Assembly (NCBI GenBank): GCA_036524005.1
Contig: DATDDB010000055.1
Coordinates: 1 to 18,848, forward strand
Reading direction: 5' to 3'
DNA length: 18,848 nucleotides
DNA from: DATDDB01 sp036524005
Lineage (GTDB): Bacteria; Pseudomonadota; Gammaproteobacteria; Burkholderiales; Gallionellaceae
The notes under the pieces were generated by a model. It did not search any database. It was given only the letters and a program-made list of their open reading frames with translations, and had not been told where the DNA came from. Each line of letters opens with the position of its first letter. Position 1 is the stretch's first letter. Shown one piece after another: positions 1-6,104 of the stretch. A program made the translations under genes and the position numbers.

Positions 1-436
1 ACTGGTCACGGTGGACTATCCGCTGGGCTATGTGCATGGCGTCAACGACGTGATGTCGGAAGAGGTAACCAAGGCGCTGTACGGGAAAAAGGCTGGAGAT
101 GTTATCGAAGTGCCTATCGACACTGCACAGCTATATGGCGAGCGGGACGAAGCGCTGGTGTTTACGGATCGTGTAGAGAATGTCCCGGAGGAGTATCGGG
201 AAGTCGGCATGACCATCACCATGGAAAATGAGAAGGGCGAGACCAGAAATTTTATAGTCACCCGCTGCGATGACCAGACATTGACTGTCGACGGCAACAA
301 CCCGCTTTGCGGCAGAGAAGTCACCTTCATGCTTGAGGTTCTATCTGTACGCGATGCGACCCATGAGGAAATCGAACTGGGCGGAGCAGTCGGCGCCGAT
401 CCTGACATAAATGAAATACTCGATCGGGCGCTATGA
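1..436 (+). CDS. SlyD-like FKBP-type peptidyl-prolyl cis-trans isomerase (5' truncated by window edge)
   Basis: The reading frame is open from the first base, and codons before the GTG at 11 continue the frame (L-V-T-V-D-Y), so the true start lies outside the window. The visible 145 residues match the SlyD family: YPLGYVHG corresponds to the PLDYLHG flap entry, KKAGDVIEVPI to the FKBP core strand, VPEEYREVGMTITM to the insert-in-flap chaperone domain, and TVDGNNPLCGREVTFMLEVLSVRDAT to the closing FKBP strands. About 30 N-terminal residues are probably missing, judged against E. coli SlyD. The His/Cys-rich nickel-binding tail of E. coli SlyD is absent; the protein ends in an acidic ILDRAL tail. 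The family catalyses proline isomerisation and acts as a cytoplasmic folding helper. Its stop overlaps the next gene's ATG (ATGA), implying translational coupling with the TPR protein. Confidence 0.85.
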   Translation, partial: LVTVDYPLGYVHGVNDVMSEEVTKALYGKKAGDVIEVPIDTAQLYGERDEALVFTDRVENVPEEYREVGMTITMENEKGETRNFIVTRCDDQTLTVDGNNPLCGREVTFMLEVLSVRDATHEEIELGGAVGADPDINEILDRAL

Positions 437-1497
437 ATTTCTCGATCAATTACTTGATATACCCCGATAGCAGAGCCCTGGAGCGCGCAATAACAAGTTC
501 TATCGGCGTGCTGAGCACGGAGGCGGCCGCGGCGGCGGCTCCGGACACCCAGATTCCTGTGGCGGACAATTTTCTATATACACGCGGGAATTATGAGCCG
601 CACCGGTTCAGCTCCAGAATTTTTGAAAGCTTGCGCGAGGCGCTTGAGGCGTCGCTGTCGGACGCTTCCATTACTGGCACTCATGCACAAAAAGTAAGCC
701 GCGCGCGGGAGCCGTTAGCCTGGGCTGAGGCACAGAGTAATCTTGGAAATATTCTTGCAGCGCTGGGGCAGCAGCGGAGAAATGCCGAACTGTTCGAGCG
801 GGCCATACAATGTTTCAGCAATGCACTGGATGAGTTCAGGCAGGACAGCTCCCCATTGGAATGGGCCGCCTCGCAATTTAACCTGGGCACGGCTAACCAG
901 GCACTGGGTCGCCTGCTTGAGGCCGCAAGGCCGTTGAAAATCGCTGTAGATGCTTATACCAATGCGCTGCTGGTCTGGACGCGGGACGAGTTCCCGGAAG
1001 AATGGATGCATACCATGCATCAACTGGGCGCCACTATGCATATGCACGGAAGACTGCTTAAGGGAAACAGGCAGTTTCAAAAGTCCGTTGTCGCCTATAA
1101 AAATGCCCTTGCCGTACTCGATGCGGACAATTACGCATTAGCGCTGACCGCCACACATAATAATCTGGCCGCCGTTTTGCACCATCTCGGCGAGTCGGAA
1201 GGAAATCCGGACCGTTTAAGGGAGGCCATAAGGTCCTACGAAAAGGCATTGACGGTCAGCATGGAGCAGCAATTGCCCATCCATTTGGCGGTCATCTGCC
1301 GGGTGAACAAAGCGACAGCGCAAAATGTTCTTGCCCGGCTAACCAACGATGCTGCGCTGGCGGAAGAAATTGCTGATGAATTTGAGGTGATTATGGAATG
1401 TTTTTCCCACGCGCTGCAGCCGCTCTGTCTAAAACATTGCGAGGAGCAGATGAACAATGCGCGTTCACAGCTAAAAGCGTCTAGTGACTGTTGCTGA
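433..1497 (+). CDS. Tetratricopeptide-repeat (TPR) protein, function unknown
   Basis: This 354-residue protein begins at an ATG that overlaps the upstream stop by four bases. After an N-terminal region containing a six-alanine run (residues 31-36), four long TPR-like units are visible at about 94-142, 146-190, 197-236 and 240-280. Each has the pattern W/A-x3-N/Q-LG...ALG...A-x3-Y/F-x2-AL; examples are AEAQSNLGNILAALG and AASQFNLGTANQALG. The repeats are about 45-50 residues because of extra linker between helices, a form common in bacterial scaffold or signalling TPR proteins. The C-terminus ends in Cys-Cys. No signal peptide or membrane segment is evident, so it is probably cytoplasmic. TPR arrays usually bind protein partners. 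The coupling to an FKBP chaperone suggests a shared client or complex, but that is inference. No catalytic domain was seen. Confidence 0.8.
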   Translation: MNFSINYLIYPDSRALERAITSSIGVLSTEAAAAAAPDTQIPVADNFLYTRGNYEPHRFSSRIFESLREALEASLSDASITGTHAQKVSRAREPLAWAEAQSNLGNILAALGQQRRNAELFERAIQCFSNALDEFRQDSSPLEWAASQFNLGTANQALGRLLEAARPLKIAVDAYTNALLVWTRDEFPEEWMHTMHQLGATMHMHGRLLKGNRQFQKSVVAYKNALAVLDADNYALALTATHNNLAAVLHHLGESEGNPDRLREAIRSYEKALTVSMEQQLPIHLAVICRVNKATAQNVLARLTNDAALAEEIADEFEVIMECFSHALQPLCLKHCEEQMNNARSQLKASSDCC

Positions 1498-1508
1498 GGG
1501 AATGGAAA

Positions 1509-1925
1509 TCAGACCCGCCCGGAAAGGTTGTATTCCATGTCGATAAAGGAGCCGGTATCTGCCAGGAAGCGGATGGTTCGGGCGCCAAACCCGACTTCCG
1601 GGCGTGATGCGTCTTTATCAACTGATAAAGTCAGCGCCACGCCCAGCCTGGGGGACAGATTGTGGCTTTTACTGACCTCAACGATTTTCTCTTTAAGCGG
1701 TTCCAGCTGCTTTACGATACTGTCGGTTAAGGCAAATACATCCACCTCACCGGAAATGGTATCCGTAGATAACTCCCATGAACTGATGACGGGTTTATCC
1801 AGGCTGCTGTATGCGCCAGCCGCATTGACGGAGGTGGGCTCTATCCCAAGCAGGCGAGTAATGTCGTCGGGGTTGAAATGGTAACCCAGCAGTGCAAAGT
1901 AAGCCCGACCTTGATTGGATGCCAA
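1509..1925 (-). CDS. DUF4279 domain protein
   Basis: The protein starts RAYFALLGYHFNPDDITRLLG and continues IEPTSVNAAG, then SSWELST. This is the usual opening of DUF4279: a strand, a D-DITRLLGI-PT helix, then a W-L strand. The rest (VKQLEPLKEKIVEVS, then a long strand pair) fits a compact alpha/beta domain of about 135 residues. The family's function is unknown to me. The open frame extends to an ATG at 2054, but that would overlap the divergent HIT gene. I prefer a TTG at 1925, preceded by AAGGA at a 7-base distance. That gives 138 residues beginning MASNQGRAYF, close to domain size. It is convergent with the TPR gene (11-bp gap) and divergent from the HIT gene. The start is uncertain; the family call is fairly sure. 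Confidence 0.7.
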   Translation of the reverse strand: MASNQGRAYFALLGYHFNPDDITRLLGIEPTSVNAAGAYSSLDKPVISSWELSTDTISGEVDVFALTDSIVKQLEPLKEKIVEVSKSHNLSPRLGVALTLSVDKDASRPEVGFGARTIRFLADTGSFIDMEYNLSGRV

Positions 1926-1932
1926 GATGGTT

Positions 1933-1937
1933 TCCTT
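1933..1937 (-). promoter_or_regulatory. Ribosome binding site that decides the DUF4279 start
   Basis: On the minus strand AAGGA lies 7 bases before a TTG at 1925. The upstream ATG candidates at 1985 and 2054 have no comparable Shine-Dalgarno sequence and lie inside the divergent HIT gene. This supports the TTG start. Confidence 0.5.
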
Positions 1938-1969
1938 GTTAATTAAGATTCCGTGTTGGAATATAACGC

Positions 1970-2380
1970 ATGTCGCCTGAAACATCACACAAAAAGAAAA
2001 GAGACCCCAATGATCCATGCCTGTTTTGCACGGATCCGCGTGGGGTATCAGCACAGCATGAACTTGCCTTCAGTGCTCGTGACTCCTATCCGGCGAGTCC
2101 GGGGCATACCCTGGTCATCCCGCGCCGGCATGTCGCCAGTTTCTTCGACCTGACGTCGGAAGAAGTGGCGGCCTGCATGGCGCTCATCAAAGAGGAAAAA
2201 AAGCACATCGACGAGGAGTTTCATCCGGATGGCTACAACATCGGCATCAATGTGGGAGCCGCGGCCGGGCAAAGCATCTTCCATGTCCACTTCCACCTCA
2301 TTCCCCGCTACAAGGGGGATGTGGAGAATCCCCAGGGAGGAGTGCGGCATGTGACAAAGAGTGGACATTACACGCGCTAA
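1970..2380 (+). CDS. HIT family nucleotide hydrolase/transferase
   Basis: The 136-residue protein carries the histidine-triad signature H105-V-H107-F-H109-L-I-P in FHVHFHLIPR; the middle His107 is expected to be the nucleophile. Other HIT hallmarks are present: an N-terminal CLFC pair (Cys17, Cys20), S-P-G-H-T-L-V-I-P (strand and turn), an NIGINVG-AAGQSI strand before the triad, and a C-terminal GGVRHV. The family hydrolyses nucleoside phosphoramidates or dinucleotides in the cytoplasm; the exact substrate cannot be read from sequence. Length and architecture are normal for bacterial HIT proteins of the Fhit/HINT-like branch. Only a weak GGA lies ahead of the ATG. It is divergent from the DUF4279 gene and followed 56 bp later by a small co-oriented gene. 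Confidence 0.9.
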   Translation: MSPETSHKKKRDPNDPCLFCTDPRGVSAQHELAFSARDSYPASPGHTLVIPRRHVASFFDLTSEEVAACMALIKEEKKHIDEEFHPDGYNIGINVGAAAGQSIFHVHFHLIPRYKGDVENPQGGVRHVTKSGHYTR

Positions 2381-2420
2381 AGAGGCGCCCAGTTGTATGT
2401 ACTTTCTGTATTCTGCAATT

Positions 2421-2429
2421 TTAAGGAGG
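2421..2429 (+). promoter_or_regulatory. Strong Shine-Dalgarno for the 56-residue protein
   Basis: TTAAGGAGG stands 7 bases before the ATG at 2437. It is a near-perfect anti-16S match and supports the small ORF as a translated gene. Confidence 0.7.
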
Positions 2430-2436
2430 TGTAATC

Positions 2437-2607
2437 ATGAGTGATGACAAGAAGCCCTTTATCCGCCCCAAGGTTCCGGATGGCCACGCATTCCACGTGA
2501 CTACCCGTCAGAAAGAAATCGTGCCGGGGCAGTTTTTTGTAGGCTATGAAACCATCTGGGAACCGCACCAGAAAGAAGTTCCTTACACCACCCCAAAAAC
2601 GCCCTGA
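2437..2607 (+). CDS. Small protein of unknown function (56 aa)
   Basis: An ATG after an excellent TAAGGAGG ribosome binding site opens a 56-codon frame ending in TGA. The protein is polar at its start (MSDDKKPFIRPKVPDGHAF), with a central VPGQFFVGYETIWEP segment rich in aromatics and a basic, proline-rich tail (YTTPKTP). No membrane segment, signal peptide or Cys motif is seen. I do not recognise a family. It follows the HIT gene by 56 bp in the same direction and may be co-transcribed or have its own promoter in the AT-rich gap. A GC-rich hairpin begins 22 bp after the stop. The strong ribosome site and good codon use make a real gene likely; the function is open. Confidence 0.6.
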   Translation: MSDDKKPFIRPKVPDGHAFHVTTRQKEIVPGQFFVGYETIWEPHQKEVPYTTPKTP

Positions 2608-2628
2608 AGCAAGTCGTCTTGCCCCCTA

Positions 2629-2684
2629 GGACGCGCTGGTGTCGCCTGCTGCTGTAAGCGGTCTGGCGACCCCAGCGGGCGTCC
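2629..2684. terminator. GC-rich stem-loop after the 56-aa gene (possible terminator or REP-like element)
   Basis: The left arm 2629-2646 and right arm 2665-2684 are complementary along about 17 pairs, with one mismatch and one bulged base, around an 18-base loop. No U-tract follows the right arm, so classical Rho-independent termination is doubtful. A second, weaker inverted repeat (CACG-GC ... GC-CGTG) lies at 2692-2710. Confidence 0.45.
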
Positions 2685-2734
2685 CAATTGCCACGTGCGG
2701 CATGCGCGTGCGCTCTTCGTGATCAGCCCGCTAA

Positions 2735-2762
2735 TTCCATTCAGTTATAAGTAACTTACAAT
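2735..2762 (+). promoter_or_regulatory. Possible sigma70 promoter for the DUF934-like gene
   Basis: TACAAT at 2757-2762 resembles a -10 box. A weak -35 (TTCCAT, 2735-2740) stands 16 bases upstream. The area is AT-rich compared with its surroundings. An 11-bp palindrome TAAGTAACTTA (2748-2758) overlaps the spacer and -10 box. The assignment is tentative because the -35 box is poor. Confidence 0.3.
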
Positions 2763-2808
2763 AAAGTATTTTACGGAATAAAGACCTTCCTTTACATTGT
2801 GCGGCATG

Positions 2809-2826
2809 GTGTTCAGGTCTGAACAC
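2809..2826. promoter_or_regulatory. 18-bp palindrome upstream of the DUF934-like gene, candidate operator
   Basis: GTGTTCAGGTCTGAACAC has perfect 8-bp arms around a 2-base centre. It lies 36 bp before the ATG at 2862. Two further GAAC half-sites occur at 2835-2838 and 2842-2845. The symmetry fits a dimeric repressor or activator site; alternatively it forms a hairpin in the 5' leader. Confidence 0.45.
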
Positions 2827-2861
2827 GCTTTGTCGAACCGGGAACGAAAGGAAGGTGATCC

Positions 2862-3308
2862 ATGGTCAATCTGGCCAATCTGTTGGGTATTCCCCAGGAC
2901 GGGGGCATTGCAGAAGGATGGAAAACCCTGACGCTGGAGGAGGGGCAAGCCCCCCGGCAAGTCAGGCTGCCGGCAGGTCCTGCTCTGGTGCCGCTTGCAG
3001 TATGGAAGGCGCGGCGAACTGAATTGATACGCAGTGAAAATGAACACGGCTGGCCGCTGGGCGTGTGGCTGGGGAGAGATGAAAACATTCAATCCGTTGC
3101 ACAGGATCTGGATGATTTCTCGCTGGTCGCCTTTGCCGTGGAGTCCATGCCGCGCGGGGAGCAAAACGAAATCATCCGCGGATTACGCGAAAAGTACGGC
3201 TATACCGGGGAGATTAGCTTCATCCGGCGCCCAGCACGACACAGCCAGAGCCTGGTCCAGCCTGAAACCGGGTTCGGGTTTGCAAAGACCGAGGGCATCG
3301 CAGCCTGA
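2862..3308 (+). CDS. DUF934-like protein, divergent and stand-alone
   Basis: This 148-residue protein matches the layout of DUF934, the small protein usually encoded beside siroheme sulfite reductase and PAPS/APS reductase. The visible matches are ALVPLAVWKARRTELI, GWPLGVWLGRDENIQSVAQDL, DFSLVAFAV, IIRGLREKYGYTGEISFI and a terminal GFGFAKTEG. The usual F-TDGRGYS stretch is replaced by MPRGEQNE, so the protein is divergent. No sulfur-assimilation gene flanks it here, and the function in this setting is unknown. A GGAAGG ribosome site lies 6 bases before the ATG. It appears to be a single-gene unit with its own promoter region, palindrome and a hairpin after the stop. The family assignment comes from pattern recall rather than a search. 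Confidence 0.6.
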   Translation: MVNLANLLGIPQDGGIAEGWKTLTLEEGQAPRQVRLPAGPALVPLAVWKARRTELIRSENEHGWPLGVWLGRDENIQSVAQDLDDFSLVAFAVESMPRGEQNEIIRGLREKYGYTGEISFIRRPARHSQSLVQPETGFGFAKTEGIAA

Positions 3309-3311
3309 AAT

Positions 3312-3342
3312 CGCCCGGGGGTTTACAAATCTCCCGGGGGCG
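3312..3342 (+). terminator. Probable Rho-independent terminator after the DUF934-like gene
   Basis: CGCCCGGGGG at 3312-3321 pairs with CCCGGGGGCG at 3333-3342, with a small bulge and an 11-base AT-rich loop. It starts 3 bp after the TGA and is followed by TCTTGT, a weak T-rich tail. Confidence 0.55.
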
Positions 3343-3435
3343 TCTTGTAGCGGGCGGGGCAGCTACAGCCCTGATTCAATGCGCCTTGCGCATGGTTGCG
3401 TGCATGCGTATTTATCCATGCACTCAGTCCTTTAT

Positions 3436-3465
3436 TTGGAAGGGAACGGGGTTTTGCGGTATCAT
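3436..3465 (+). promoter_or_regulatory. Predicted pyrG promoter giving a leaderless or near-leaderless mRNA
   Basis: TTGGAA (3436-3441, 4/6 to consensus) and TATCAT (3460-3465, 5/6) are 18 bp apart. The expected start of transcription, about 3471-3473, is only 1-3 bases before the pyrG ATG at 3474. No Shine-Dalgarno lies in the 20 bases before the ATG, which agrees with leaderless translation. Confidence 0.45.
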
Positions 3466-3473
3466 TACGCCCC

Positions 3474-5141
3474 ATGACCAAGTATATCTTCATAACAGGC
3501 GGGGTAGTCTCGTCCCTGGGGAAAGGCGTTGCCGCCGCATCGCTTGCGGCCATCCTGGAATCGCGCGGCCTCAAGGTGACAATGCTCAAGCTTGACCCCT
3601 ACATCAACGTGGATCCGGGCACCATGAGCCCGTTCCAGCACGGCGAAGTGTTCGTCACCGAGGACGGCGCTGAGACCGACCTGGACCTTGGGCACTATGA
3701 GCGCTTCATTTCGGCCAAGATGCGCAAGGCCAACAACTTCACCACCGGCCAGATCTACGACAGCGTGATCCGCAAGGAACGGCGTGGCGAATACCTGGGC
3801 AAGACGGTGCAGGTAATTCCGCATATCACCAACGAAATTCAGGCCTTCATCGAGCGCGGCGCAGCCGCTTCGCACGACGGCAAGGCCGATGTGGCGATCG
3901 TGGAAATCGGCGGCACGGTGGGCGACATCGAGTCGCTGCCGTTCCTGGAAGCCGCACGCCAGATGGGCCTGCGCCTCTCCCGCAACCAGGTGGCCTATGT
4001 GCACCTAACCCTGGTGCCTTATATCGCCACGGCGGGCGAGCTGAAAACCAAGCCCACCCAGCACAGCGTGCAGAAACTGCGCGAAATCGGTATTTTCCCG
4101 ACCGCCTTGATTTGCCGCGCCGACCGCCGCATACCCGACGACGAACGCGCCAAGATTTCCCTGTTCGCCAACGTGCGCGAAGAGGGCGTGATCTCGATGT
4201 GGGACGTGGACACCATCTACAAGATTCCGCAGCTGCTCAACGAACAAGGGTTGGACCGCATCATCTGCGAGGAGCTGGCGATCGAGGCCCCTCCCGCCGA
4301 TTTGTCGGTATGGAAGAAGCTGGTCGCCGCCCAGGAACACCCGCAGCATCAGGTCACCATCGGCATGGTCGGCAAGTATGTGGACCTCACCGAATCCTAC
4401 AAGTCGCTGATCGAGGCGCTGCGCCATGCCGGCATCCACACCTCGACCCGGGTCAATATCGAGTACCTCGATTCCGAGAATATCGAAGCTGCAGGAACCG
4501 CAAGCCTCGCGCATTTCGACGCGATCCTGGTGCCGGGCGGCTTTGGCAAGCGCGGCACGGAAGGCAAGATTGCCGCCATCCGCTATGCGCGCGAAAACAA
4601 GATTCCCTATCTGGGCATTTGCCTCGGCATGCAGCTGGCGGTGATCGAATACGCGCGCGATGTCGCGGGCATGAAAGACGCGAACAGTACCGAATTCGAC
4701 CTGGAAAGCGAACATCCCGTGGTGGCGTTGATCACCGAATGGCTGGATCGCGACGGCAAAGTCGCCAAGCGCAGCGCGGATTCGGATCTGGGCGGCACCA
4801 TGCGCCTGGGCTCGCAGCGCTGCCCGATCAAGGCCAATACGCTGGCGCAGCGCATCTATGGCAGCGACGTGAACGAGCGTCATCGCCACCGCTACGAAGT
4901 GAACAACCATTACGTTCCCGCGCTTGAAAAGGCGGGGCTGGTCATTTCCGCACGCACGCCTTCCGAAGACTTGCCGGAAATGATGGAGCTGCCGCAATCC
5001 ATGCACCCGTGGTTTGTCGGCGTGCAGTTCCACCCCGAATTCACCTCCACGCCGCAGAACGGGCACCCCCTGTTCAAAGCTTATATCGAGGCAGCGCTTC
5101 AACATCACACGTCGGTTAACAAACGGAAGGTGGCAGCATGA
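3474..5141 (+). CDS. pyrG: CTP synthase
   Basis: PyrG makes CTP from UTP, ATP and glutamine in the cytoplasm. The 555-residue protein has the synthetase domain with the nucleotide loop GGVVSSLGKG (residues 9-18), then KLDPYINVDPGTMSPFQHGEVFVTEDGAETDLDLGHYERF, and a C-terminal class I glutamine amidotransferase domain. In the latter, GICLGMQ holds the nucleophile Cys383 and VQFHPEF the partners His520 and Glu522. Length is standard (E. coli 545). The frame extends upstream to 3396, but ATG 3474 gives the canonical MTKYIFITGG start. No Shine-Dalgarno precedes it; a -10-like box ends 8 bases upstream. The stop overlaps an ATG (ATGA) that opens a short ORF before kdsA. It leads the pyrG-kdsA-eno-ftsB cluster, a common betaproteobacterial arrangement. 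Confidence 0.97.
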   Translation: MTKYIFITGGVVSSLGKGVAAASLAAILESRGLKVTMLKLDPYINVDPGTMSPFQHGEVFVTEDGAETDLDLGHYERFISAKMRKANNFTTGQIYDSVIRKERRGEYLGKTVQVIPHITNEIQAFIERGAAASHDGKADVAIVEIGGTVGDIESLPFLEAARQMGLRLSRNQVAYVHLTLVPYIATAGELKTKPTQHSVQKLREIGIFPTALICRADRRIPDDERAKISLFANVREEGVISMWDVDTIYKIPQLLNEQGLDRIICEELAIEAPPADLSVWKKLVAAQEHPQHQVTIGMVGKYVDLTESYKSLIEALRHAGIHTSTRVNIEYLDSENIEAAGTASLAHFDAILVPGGFGKRGTEGKIAAIRYARENKIPYLGICLGMQLAVIEYARDVAGMKDANSTEFDLESEHPVVALITEWLDRDGKVAKRSADSDLGGTMRLGSQRCPIKANTLAQRIYGSDVNERHRHRYEVNNHYVPALEKAGLVISARTPSEDLPEMMELPQSMHPWFVGVQFHPEFTSTPQNGHPLFKAYIEAALQHHTSVNKRKVAA

Positions 5142-5160
5142 AGCTATGTGGATTTGATGT
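5138..5160 (+). repeat. Partial direct repeat of the kdsA start (copy 1; copy 2 at 5233-5255)
   Basis: The 23 bases from the ATG at 5138 match those from the kdsA ATG at 5233 at 21 positions. Similarity may run on with small indels for another 12-15 bases. The period is 95 bp, not a multiple of three. Confidence 0.8.
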
Positions 5161-5236
5161 GGCGCCCGGACACGGTGGCGCGAAGCGCACGGTGCGGGCA
5201 GGGCAGCCCCGACATCTAACTGGAGTTCTAGTATGA
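5138..5236 (+). CDS. 32-residue leader-like ORF duplicating the kdsA start
   Basis: An ATG that overlaps the pyrG stop (ATGA) opens a 32-codon frame whose TGA overlaps the kdsA ATG (ATGA again). Its first eight residues, MKLCGFDV, are identical to the first eight of kdsA, with only two silent base changes over 23 bases. After that it reads APGHGGAKRTV and so on, unlike KdsA. It has its own GGAAGG ribosome site 7 bases upstream. The best reading is a partial tandem duplication of the kdsA 5' end, about 95 bp away from the present start. Whether it is translated to couple pyrG and kdsA, or is a silent relic, cannot be told from sequence. A database annotation may well omit it. Confidence 0.4.
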   Translation: MKLCGFDVAPGHGGAKRTVRAGQPRHLTGVLV

Positions 5237-6084
5237 AGCTGTGCGGATTTGATGTCGGCCTGGATCACCCGCTGTTCCTGATCGCGGGCCCCTGCGTGAT
5301 CGAATCGCGCGAAATGGCGCTGGACACTGCAGGCCAGTTGAAAGAGATTTGCCGCGAAGTCGGCGTGAATTTCATCTACAAATCCTCGTACGACAAGGCC
5401 AACCGCAGCTCGGGCAAATCCTTCCGCGGCCTGGGCATGGATCGCGGGCTGGACATCCTCGCCGACGTGAAAAAGCAGATCGGCGTGCCGGTGCTGACCG
5501 ATGTGCACACCGAGGAGGAAATCGAGCCGGCGGCAACGGTGGTGGATGTGCTGCAAACCCCGGCATTCCTGTGCCGCCAGACCGATTTCATCCATGCGGT
5601 CGCGAAATGCGGCCGCCCGGTGAACATCAAGAAGGGCCAGTTCCTCTCGCCGTGGGACATGAAGAACGTGGTGGACAAGGCACGCGAGGCCAGCGGCTCC
5701 GCACACATCATGGTGTGCGAACGCGGCGCATCTTTCGGCTACAACAACCTGGTGTCGGACATGCGCTCGCTGGCGGTGATGCGCAACACCGGCTGCCCGG
5801 TGGTGTTCGATGGCACGCACTCGGTACAGTTGCCGGGCGGGCAGGGCACGGCCAGCGGCGGGCAGCGCGAGTTCGTGCCGGTACTGGCGCGCGCCGCGGT
5901 TGCCGTGGGCATCTCGGGACTGTTCATGGAGACGCACCCGAATCCGTCCAAAGCCCTGTCGGACGGGCCGAACGCCTTCCCGCTCGGGCATATGAAAGAC
6001 TTGTTAAAAACCTTGATGGTGCTGGATACGGCCGTCAAGCAACAAGGTTTGATTGAAGAAAAAATTGACTTGAGAAACGTTTAA
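5233..6084 (+). CDS. kdsA: 3-deoxy-8-phosphooctulonate (KDO-8-P) synthase, metal-dependent type
   Basis: KdsA condenses phosphoenolpyruvate with arabinose-5-phosphate to Kdo-8-phosphate, the precursor of the inner-core lipopolysaccharide sugar, in the cytoplasm. The 283-residue protein shows LFLIAGPCVIES, IYKSSYDKANRSS, GVPVLTDVH, KKGQFLSPWDM and FDGTHSVQLPGG. The Cys in AGPC (Cys21), with His196, Glu233 and Asp244 at the expected ligand positions, marks the metal-dependent class; E. coli KdsA has Asn in place of this Cys. Length is normal. TGGAG stands 7 bases before the ATG. It sits between pyrG and eno, with a 20-bp gap to eno, so it is probably in the same transcript. The immediate upstream segment contains a degenerate copy of its own first codons. 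Confidence 0.97.
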   Translation: MKLCGFDVGLDHPLFLIAGPCVIESREMALDTAGQLKEICREVGVNFIYKSSYDKANRSSGKSFRGLGMDRGLDILADVKKQIGVPVLTDVHTEEEIEPAATVVDVLQTPAFLCRQTDFIHAVAKCGRPVNIKKGQFLSPWDMKNVVDKAREASGSAHIMVCERGASFGYNNLVSDMRSLAVMRNTGCPVVFDGTHSVQLPGGQGTASGGQREFVPVLARAAVAVGISGLFMETHPNPSKALSDGPNAFPLGHMKDLLKTLMVLDTAVKQQGLIEEKIDLRNV

Positions 6085-6104
6085 AAGAAAGACTAAGGAA
6101 AAAG

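Noticed and set aside
2811..2824. LexA/SOS box reading of the GTTCAG-GT-CTGAAC palindrome
   Set aside because: Half-site type and spacing differ from the LexA boxes I know (CTGT-N8-ACAG; GAAC-N4-GTTC; GTTC-N7-GTTC), and the downstream gene is not an SOS gene.
3379..3393. ATGCGC-CTT-GCGCAT hairpin upstream of pyrG
   Set aside because: Short stem with no T-tract, 80 bp before the gene; no clear role, and similar chance hairpins are frequent in GC-rich DNA.
3396..3473. GTG-initiated 26-residue N-terminal extension of pyrG
   Set aside because: CTP synthases begin close to M-T-K-Y-I-F-I-T-G-G; the extension reads through the promoter-like region and has no family support.
4005..5108. Long minus-strand frame opposite pyrG
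   Set aside because: Shadow of pyrG; composition is biased and no ribosome site or motif is seen. The same holds for the frames opposite eno, kdsA and fumC.
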